Origin: Marisediminitalea oceani | GTDB taxonomy: Bacteria > Pseudomonadota > Gammaproteobacteria > Enterobacterales > Alteromonadaceae | DNA length: 64,000 nt | NCBI RefSeq assembly: GCF_003731635.1 | Contig: NZ_RCUA01000033.1 | Span: forward strand, 62,001-126,000 | Direction: 5' to 3' | In this document: one piece after another, positions 58,848 through 64,000 of the stretch | How the letters are laid out: each line of letters starts with the position of its first letter | Numbering within the stretch: the first letter of the stretch is position 1 | The notes under the pieces: generated by a model | Seen by the model: the letters and a program-made list of their open reading frames with translations, nothing else | Told to the model about the DNA's origin: nothing | Databases searched by the model: none | Position numbers and translations under genes: made by a program

Positions 58848-58875
58848 AAATGCTGCCTGCTAGGGCAGCATTTTT
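58848..58875 (+). terminator. Terminator after the binding-protein gene
   Basis: AAATGCTGCC pairs with GGCAGCATTT around a 6-base loop, then TTTTT. It overlaps the last codons of the convergent metallo-beta-lactamase gene. Confidence 0.8.
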
Positions 58876-59588
58876 AAAGCCAGTTCGCGGGTATGGGAAA
58901 GAAGCGCTGCATCACCGACTTTGCCATGACCGGGAACCACCCTCTGCACCTCAGGAAAGTAATCAGTTACCCGGCTGACTGACTCTGGCCACGCGCGCAC
59001 GTCGCCTTCTGCGGTATACCCCAGCGAAAACGTCGCCTGTTCACGGATAAAACAACCACCAAACAAAAGGTTATGTTTTTTCACCCACACTACGCTGTTG
59101 TCCAGCGTATGGCCCGGCCCCGGATAGAAAACTTCAATCATCTCAGGCACTACCCACGCGCTGTCGCTAAAAGTATGTAGAGCCGGTGTTTCGCCCTTCT
59201 GAGCTAAGTACTCATTAGTTAACTCAAAGGTCCATGAGGGGATATTTTTGCTGTGAAAACGTGCCAGATGCCCGCCGGCATCTTCGTGCGAATGAGTGAC
59301 GACCACGGCCTCAAGACTCAGCCCCGCCGACTCAAGCCAGCTAAAGAGCGTATCCACATCAATGTTGTCCCAGGGTGTGTCGATTAAAACCGCTTTATGC
59401 GGGGCTGTCTGCACAATTAAACCGTTACCGCTCACCAGTCCAAAGCCTTCTACAGCACGCTCGGAGCGCATCAGGTAAACCCCGTCATTCAGCGGCGTTA
59501 CGGTCAAATTCGCGGCCAGCACCGGTGACGAAAGGATGGGCATCAGTAAGAGTATGGCAATACGCTGCCACAAAACACGGTTTGGCAT
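58860..59588 (-). CDS. Subclass B1-type metallo-beta-lactamase
   Basis: 242 residues, the usual B1 length, with a signal peptide to about VLAA. All zinc ligands are in B1 positions: H99, H101 and D103 in HSHED, H160 in GPGHTLDNSVVW, C179 in FGGCFIRE, and H221 in PGHG. The residue after the GGC loop that is lysine in most B1 enzymes (K224) is arginine here. Function inferred: hydrolysis of beta-lactams in the periplasm. A chromosomal context with no transposon or integron marks suggests a resident enzyme, as known in Shewanella and Vibrio relatives. Activity is untested. Confidence 0.9.
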   Translation of the reverse strand: MPNRVLWQRIAILLLMPILSSPVLAANLTVTPLNDGVYLMRSERAVEGFGLVSGNGLIVQTAPHKAVLIDTPWDNIDVDTLFSWLESAGLSLEAVVVTHSHEDAGGHLARFHSKNIPSWTFELTNEYLAQKGETPALHTFSDSAWVVPEMIEVFYPGPGHTLDNSVVWVKKHNLLFGGCFIREQATFSLGYTAEGDVRAWPESVSRVTDYFPEVQRVVPGHGKVGDAALLSHTRELALKMLP

Positions 59589-59674
59589 GGTTAAGTTTCG
59601 CTTCAGTTAATGTTCAGCCTGATTTTCGCACACTGTTTATACAGTCATTGCAGAGACAACAGGGTGAATGGACT

Positions 59675-60373
59675 ATGAAAAATCAAAGAGTAACACAGAC
59701 TATACTGGCTGCGACGCTTATGTCACTGAGCTTTATCGCGTTTTCATCTCCCGCCTCGGGCAAAGAGGTGTCGGTCAGCGAAACCATTAATACCCCCGAA
59801 CTCAACGCCGCCGATAATGTGCCGACCCGGGTGAAAAAGAAAGATCTCAGTAGCATTGCAGGTAAATCAGGCGAACAGCTTCGCACTGCCACTCACAGTG
59901 TTGACTACTGGTTTTATGATGCCTGGATGACACTGTATACCGACCGTGATTACGATGGATACTACGCCAGTTTCGACCTTGAATTTGACGCCGACACTAA
60001 CTATTACCAGGCACCGGTTTACGCCATTATCTATCTGGGCACCAACGACTATTACGAAGCGTTTCATGTCACTTCGGTATTTAACCTGTATAGCGACAGC
60101 AGTGATGACTCAGTGCTGCTGGAAAGTGAGTTAGTTAGCGGATATCCCAGTAACGACTACGATATTTTAATTGAGTTAATTGATGCGCAAACCGATCAGG
60201 TACTGGCCACTATTGATGCCTATGAAGATGCTGATTTGTCTTATCAGAGTATGGAGAGTTTCGACTATGACCGGCCGGTAACATCAGAAGTAGTAGTAGA
60301 AACCCACGCTGGTAGCTGGAGTGTGTGGATGAGCCTTGGTCTGCTCGGCCTGATTTTATGGCGTCGCAGGTAA
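59675..60373 (+). CDS. Surface protein with a GlyGly-CTERM-like anchor
   Basis: 232 residues from MKNQRVTQTI; a longer frame running back into the divergent lactamase gene is rejected. Signal peptide to about PASG. The middle is beta-rich with DYWFYDAWMTLYTDRDYDGYY and a tyrosine- and aspartate-rich character. The C-terminus AGSWSVWMSLGLLGLILWRRR is a glycine, hydrophobic helix, arginine-cluster tail of the GlyGly-CTERM (rhombosortase) kind. This resembles the 'choice-of-anchor' proteins. Function unknown. It ends before a hairpin that closes the convergent esterase gene. Confidence 0.78.
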   Translation: MKNQRVTQTILAATLMSLSFIAFSSPASGKEVSVSETINTPELNAADNVPTRVKKKDLSSIAGKSGEQLRTATHSVDYWFYDAWMTLYTDRDYDGYYASFDLEFDADTNYYQAPVYAIIYLGTNDYYEAFHVTSVFNLYSDSSDDSVLLESELVSGYPSNDYDILIELIDAQTDQVLATIDAYEDADLSYQSMESFDYDRPVTSEVVVETHAGSWSVWMSLGLLGLILWRRR

Positions 60374-60395
60374 GTTAGCTAAGTCAACAGAGTAA

Positions 60396-60417
60396 AACGG
60401 GGCCATGGGGCCCCGTT
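60396..60417 (-). terminator. Hairpin between convergent surface-protein and esterase genes
   Basis: AACGGGGCC pairs with GGCCCCGTT around ATGG. On the minus strand a TTTT run follows, so it most likely ends the esterase transcript. Confidence 0.7.
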
Positions 60418-60433
60418 ATGCTTTAGTTATTTA

Positions 60434-62347
60434 TTAAGGACAGTTGCCTGCAAACCATACACTGCCATCAGTTGAGTACAGGGTTGAGGTTCCCCAGGTG
60501 GAACCCGCTAATGGATCATCCGAGCCGCTGGCAAAATAATCCGGCGCATAGTAGTAGCCAGTGCTGTAAGCGCGGCCAGCTACTTTGTGATAGTAGTTCG
60601 CAGTGGTGTACTCGGCACAGGTAGATGTATCACCGCCGGTATCGCCACCAGTATCACCGCCAGTGTCACCACCTGGACCAGAACAAGCCTGAACCGGACC
60701 GCTACACGAGCCATCATTATCCTGCCATACACACATACCACCACTCTGGGGTTGCTCGGTCAGTTTAAAGGCATCGGTTGAGTATTCCAGATAACAGGTA
60801 GAGTAGCCGGTATAATCGAGACGACCAGCGCTGATATGTTGATCAAGCGTAGCAATCACGCCGGCATCAATGTCTACCGACAGCTGTGTATTGCTGCTCA
60901 GGCCACTGGCGTCGATAGCCGAAACTGTAATAGTTTGCGAACCGCCCGGCAGGTCGCAGGCTTCAGCGCTAAAGGATAGCCCATCCACACTGGCATTTTG
61001 AGTACCGGTCGCAAATGTGACTTCTACTGCGGTAAGGTCCTGGTTTTCGTCGTAAACCGAGCCGGTAACCGTTGCACACTGGCCATTGGCATCTACAAGC
61101 ACATCAGATAACACGGGGGCTGCAGGTGGCGGTGGCGGGCCAACGCGCACGCTCACGGTGCTCGCTTCGGACACGGCGCCAACATCGTCACTGGCCGTCA
61201 CCGTCACAAAGTACAAATCGTCTGGCAGGGTGGCCGAGGTTACCAAGAAACTATTATCACTTTGGGTCGACGCCGAATACTGATAGGTATCACCATTATT
61301 ATTAGTGATCAACACATCAACATTATCCACGTAGCCTTCAGCGTCGGTGGCGTTACCGGTTACGATCAACTGACCGCTGCTTTCTGAAGCGCTCACCGAA
61401 GATAATTGCGGAGGCTGGTTTCGATCGACCCGCTTATTATTCTCACTGAAGTATTCACCCAGGTACATCGCATAGTTAATGCCAGTGCCACTTACATAGG
61501 AACCACTGGCGCCAGCGCCGCCCGACCAGGAGTGATCCACGCCATTCAGCCAGATCATAGACACCCGGCCTTCCTGCCAGAGATATTCTTCGGCGGTTCT
61601 TGAACCGCTGCCAAGCACGTTGCTGCCCGGTAATTCATTTACGCCGTAGGCGCCCGCCATACCTTCAGCGTTCTGCCGGTTATAACAGGTATCCACGGTG
61701 GTATCGGCATCACCATGAGCAATTGAGGCAATCTGATCGGTGAGCGACCCACTGTAACTGCCGGCATATTGCTGGCATCGGGTGGCTACATCGGCATATT
61801 CACAGCTCCCAATGGCGCCACTGGAACTGGTACCAATGCTGGGCCCGGCGCTTACTCCCACGCCGGCAAATACGTCTGGTGCAATACAAGCAGTGGTATT
61901 GGCAAAGGCTGCGCCGGAGGATAGTCCCGCCACGTAAACCTGGTCTTCATCAATGACGTAGTCACTGTTGGCTTTCATCGACGACACCAGCGACAGGATA
62001 TTAGCGTAGTCGCCGGCGGTGCGGGATTTTGCTCCCTGCCAGTAAGACCAGCAGCCAAAACCCGCCTTATTCATTGCATCAGGAACCGCTACCACCATTC
62101 CGTAACTTTCCGCAGCCTGTTCAAGGTTAGCGGAAAGATAAGCATCAATGGATTGTGTACAGCCGTGAAGTACGACTAACAGTGAGCGTCCCTGCCCTAT
62201 TGGTGATAGTGAATCCGGGGTATAAACGTGTACTTTATTGAAATTACCTACTGCCACATTCTGTTGCCAGCTACCCGCCTGAGCCGGTAAGGCCAGCGTG
62301 GCAGACAGCAGTGTCCCTGCTACCAGTAGTTTGTTTTTAAATGTCAT
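60434..62347 (-). CDS. Secreted PHB depolymerase/LpqC-type esterase
   Basis: 637 residues; signal peptide cleaved near AQA-G (24). The alpha/beta hydrolase domain (about 25-310) has the oxyanion HGC at 61-63 and the nucleophile S143 in GLSSG; HGDADTTVD and GVDHSWSGG likely hold the catalytic Asp and His. After it come two Ig-like domains (about 315-405 and 410-500), a cysteine-containing carbohydrate- or polymer-binding-looking segment (YSTCYLEYSTDAFKL, MCVWQDNDGSC), a GGDT linker repeated four times, and a further C-terminal aromatic domain. Substrate could be PHB, a polyester or an acylated polysaccharide. It stands alone, upstream of the NarL-type kinase gene in the opposite direction. Confidence 0.88.
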   Translation of the reverse strand: MTFKNKLLVAGTLLSATLALPAQAGSWQQNVAVGNFNKVHVYTPDSLSPIGQGRSLLVVLHGCTQSIDAYLSANLEQAAESYGMVVAVPDAMNKAGFGCWSYWQGAKSRTAGDYANILSLVSSMKANSDYVIDEDQVYVAGLSSGAAFANTTACIAPDVFAGVGVSAGPSIGTSSSGAIGSCEYADVATRCQQYAGSYSGSLTDQIASIAHGDADTTVDTCYNRQNAEGMAGAYGVNELPGSNVLGSGSRTAEEYLWQEGRVSMIWLNGVDHSWSGGAGASGSYVSGTGINYAMYLGEYFSENNKRVDRNQPPQLSSVSASESSGQLIVTGNATDAEGYVDNVDVLITNNNGDTYQYSASTQSDNSFLVTSATLPDDLYFVTVTASDDVGAVSEASTVSVRVGPPPPPAAPVLSDVLVDANGQCATVTGSVYDENQDLTAVEVTFATGTQNASVDGLSFSAEACDLPGGSQTITVSAIDASGLSSNTQLSVDIDAGVIATLDQHISAGRLDYTGYSTCYLEYSTDAFKLTEQPQSGGMCVWQDNDGSCSGPVQACSGPGGDTGGDTGGDTGGDTSTCAEYTTANYYHKVAGRAYSTGYYYAPDYFASGSDDPLAGSTWGTSTLYSTDGSVWFAGNCP

Positions 62348-62593
62348 GTTACCACCTTTTTCTTATGTGTGTTTACCAATGGTTAAATCATTGTTGATCA
62401 TTTGTTAATCAAATCCTGTAGCACTTTCGTACTGTGCGCAGAAAAAGGGGCGAGACCCGGCTTCTGTGCTCAAAAGCAGGACCAAAGTAGTAGATGACAC
62501 TAACCAAAGTAGCAGAAGTCGGATAACCCTGAATTGCTTATCTTCAGTATAATGTTACTGGTTTGTAAATTATGTGCGGTACGGCTGAGCAAT

Positions 62594-63862
62594 ATGAATG
62601 CGTCCAACAAGATCACACTAACGATTGTTCTGATTTTCACTGCGGTGTTCAGCTTGCTGGCGGTCGCGATGTTCTATCAGGCCAGAGCAGATATCAGCGA
62701 CGAAGGTGAAGCCGCGCTGCAGCTGGCCGAAACCCTGGCGAAAGCCAACCTGGACAGCGAAACGCTGACCGGCATTTTACAAAACAGCCGTCACCTCACC
62801 GTTATTGAACACCCTGAACTTTCTGCTCAGCAGCCACTCACCGGCTCACTGGAAAAGTGGCTGGCACCACCACCAGCAAGCACCACCATCCATGCAGCCT
62901 CAGGAGAACCCATTACCGTAGTCGCTAATAGCGCGGCTGAATTTGATGAAATTAGCGCTACCCTCGCCAATGTGTTTTTCATTTTCGTAATGGCACTGTT
63001 ACTGACGCTTTTTACTCTGCGTTATGCGGTAAATACCCGCCTCAAGCCACTGGCCGATCTCTGCCAGGGGCTGGATTCCATTCAGTCGGGCCAGTTCAGG
63101 TTGTCGGCGGCGTCAACCGATATTGCCGAAATCCACAGATTGATTGAGCATTACAATAAGTTAATCAGCTCGCTGGCCAGCAAGGAAACCCAGGTTGCCG
63201 GGTTACGTCAACGCTTGTCGGCGCTGCAGGAAAATGAACGAAGACTGCTGGCCAGAGAACTTCACGATAATCTTGGCCAGCTGATCACAGGCATTACGGT
63301 ACAAACCTATATGCTCGAACAGCAAAAACAAAATCCCGACTTCATTGTTAAAGCCTGTGCCACTATTCAGCAACAGTGTGATGCTGTACATCAGGGAATG
63401 AAGGATTTAACTAACCAGCTTTATCCGGTCTTTTTAAACAAACTGGGGTTAACTACCTCTATCGCACAGATGATCCAGACCTGGCAGGACATTCATCAGA
63501 TTGAGGTTAACTGGTTACCCGATGCTGCCACCCTTGCCAGTAACCTCAACCGTGACACCCAGATTTATCGCATCACACAGGAAATATTTAATAACATTGC
63601 CAAGCATTCCCATGCCACTGAAGTGACCATTGGCTTAACCACCACTCACGACCAGCTGACACTGTTTGTACGCGATAATGGCCGGGGCTTTAATCCGCAA
63701 CAATCAAAAGCCGCCGGGCTGGGGCTGGAATCCATGCATGAACGGGCCTCTTTGCTGGGCGGTACAATTAAACTTGATACCCATGCTAAAGGGACGACAG
63801 TTACTCTGGTCGCACCTTTGCAACTACAGGATGATCTCCACTATGAATATTCTGATCGTTGA
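62594..63862 (+). CDS. NarL-type (HisKA_3) sensor histidine kinase
   Basis: 422 residues from MNASNKITL; a longer in-frame start is possible. Membrane helix near the N-terminus and a second about 130-150, with a short periplasmic part between, then a HAMP-like region (NTRLKPLADLCQGLDSIQSG), and a HisKA_3 phosphoacceptor in ARELHDNLGQLITG. The ATPase motif reads FVRDNGRGFNPQQ and GLGLESMHERA, of the UhpB/NarX kind. The stop overlaps the response-regulator start by 20 bases. The signal is unknown. Confidence 0.92.
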   Translation: MNASNKITLTIVLIFTAVFSLLAVAMFYQARADISDEGEAALQLAETLAKANLDSETLTGILQNSRHLTVIEHPELSAQQPLTGSLEKWLAPPPASTTIHAASGEPITVVANSAAEFDEISATLANVFFIFVMALLLTLFTLRYAVNTRLKPLADLCQGLDSIQSGQFRLSAASTDIAEIHRLIEHYNKLISSLASKETQVAGLRQRLSALQENERRLLARELHDNLGQLITGITVQTYMLEQQKQNPDFIVKACATIQQQCDAVHQGMKDLTNQLYPVFLNKLGLTTSIAQMIQTWQDIHQIEVNWLPDAATLASNLNRDTQIYRITQEIFNNIAKHSHATEVTIGLTTTHDQLTLFVRDNGRGFNPQQSKAAGLGLESMHERASLLGGTIKLDTHAKGTTVTLVAPLQLQDDLHYEYSDR

Positions 63863-64000
63863 CGACCACGCTGTAGTCCGCCAGGGCTACAGTGCGCTGC
63901 TTACCATGATGCTGCCTGATGCCGTTGTCAGCGAAGCCGAAAATGCCCAGCAAACGCTGAAAGCGTTGGCCGCTACAGACATTGACCTGGTCATTCTCGA
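63843..64000 (+). CDS. LuxR/NarL-type response regulator (partial, right edge)
   Basis: The first 52 residues are here: MNILIVDDHAVVRQGYSALL and AENAQQTLKALAATDIDLVI, the start of a NarL/FixJ receiver with the DDH acidic pocket. The phosphorylated Asp and the DNA-binding domain are beyond the window. It overlaps the kinase gene and is its likely partner. Confidence 0.9.
   Translation, partial: MNILIVDDHAVVRQGYSALLTMMLPDAVVSEAENAQQTLKALAATDIDLVIL

Noticed and set aside
59375..59674. N-terminal extension of the GlyGly-CTERM-like protein
   Set aside because: Its first 100 codons overlap the lactamase gene on the other strand, and a signal peptide begins at 59675.
60628..60670. 12-bp tandem repeats seen as a possible CRISPR or minisatellite
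   Set aside because: They encode the repeated GGDT linker of the esterase; no spacers.

Overview
The window looks like a chromosomal stretch from a marine gammaproteobacterium of the Alteromonadales, most likely Alteromonadaceae. The evidence is the arcB/gltBD neighbourhood, RraB, ErpA, TypA next to a sigma-54/NtrC-type glnA, the glnA-glnLG block, a cobalamin-salvage fragment and a large set of exported proteins with several kinds of C-terminal sorting tail. Base composition is close to even. I see no rRNA, tRNA, CRISPR array, prophage, insertion sequence or plasmid origin. Genes are dense and almost all intact; only the two edge genes are cut.

Layout. 1-8.5 kb: arcB (cut by the left edge), divergent from gltBD, the two subunits of NADPH glutamate synthase. 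8.6-13.6 kb: selO, two small envelope or unknown proteins, and a porin/binding-protein pair. 13.8-17.7 kb: mtnN, cbiB, btuF, a secreted rhodanese, a DUF2721 protein and a GNAT acetyltransferase. 17.7-23.3 kb: tyrS divergent from mepM and anmK (murein turnover), then an AsnC-family regulator and an Old Yellow Enzyme. 23.3-27.2 kb: a large Cys/Met-type PLP enzyme divergent from a D-2-hydroxyacid dehydrogenase, with two identical dyads between them, then a GST and erpA. 27.4-33.5 kb: a CHAT-domain lipoprotein, a PhyH dioxygenase and two bacterial PH-domain membrane proteins. 33.7-41.5 kb: a CLC protein, HemJ, a UPF0149 protein, a divergent Nramp-type transporter, PatB/MalY, a lone receiver and TypA. 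41.7-46.6 kb: the nitrogen block glnA, glnL, glnG, with recognisable sigma-54 and NtrC sites. 46.6-51.2 kb: an Hpt/HD-GYP protein, PlsC, RraB, a mono-haem lipoprotein and a Tat-exported flavoprotein. 51.7-62.3 kb: a surface and secretion cluster (giant nuclease, cohesin-like protein, porin plus binding protein, subclass B1-type metallo-beta-lactamase, a GlyGly-CTERM-like protein and a secreted PHB-depolymerase-like esterase). 62.6-64 kb: a NarL-type two-component pair cut by the right edge.

How genes work together. gltBD, glnA and glnLG make the ammonia-assimilation cycle (GS/GOGAT) and its nitrogen sensor; paired NtrC-like sites lie upstream of both glnA and glnL. mepM and anmK belong to cell-wall turnover and recycling. 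The 51.7-56.7 kb operon probably degrades extracellular DNA: a Pho-box-like promoter precedes a nuclease carrying two different nuclease folds and a C-terminal dockerin, and the next gene encodes a cohesin-like domain with a PEP-CTERM-like tail.

Two observations stand out. The first is that nuclease-dockerin/cohesin-anchor operon. The second is the Tat-exported D-amino-acid-oxidase-like protein at about 50-51.2 kb: its motif order is a circular permutation of the usual DAO order, with the normally C-terminal HNYGHGG segment placed before the FAD Rossmann motif. I could not search databases, so novelty is not established for either.
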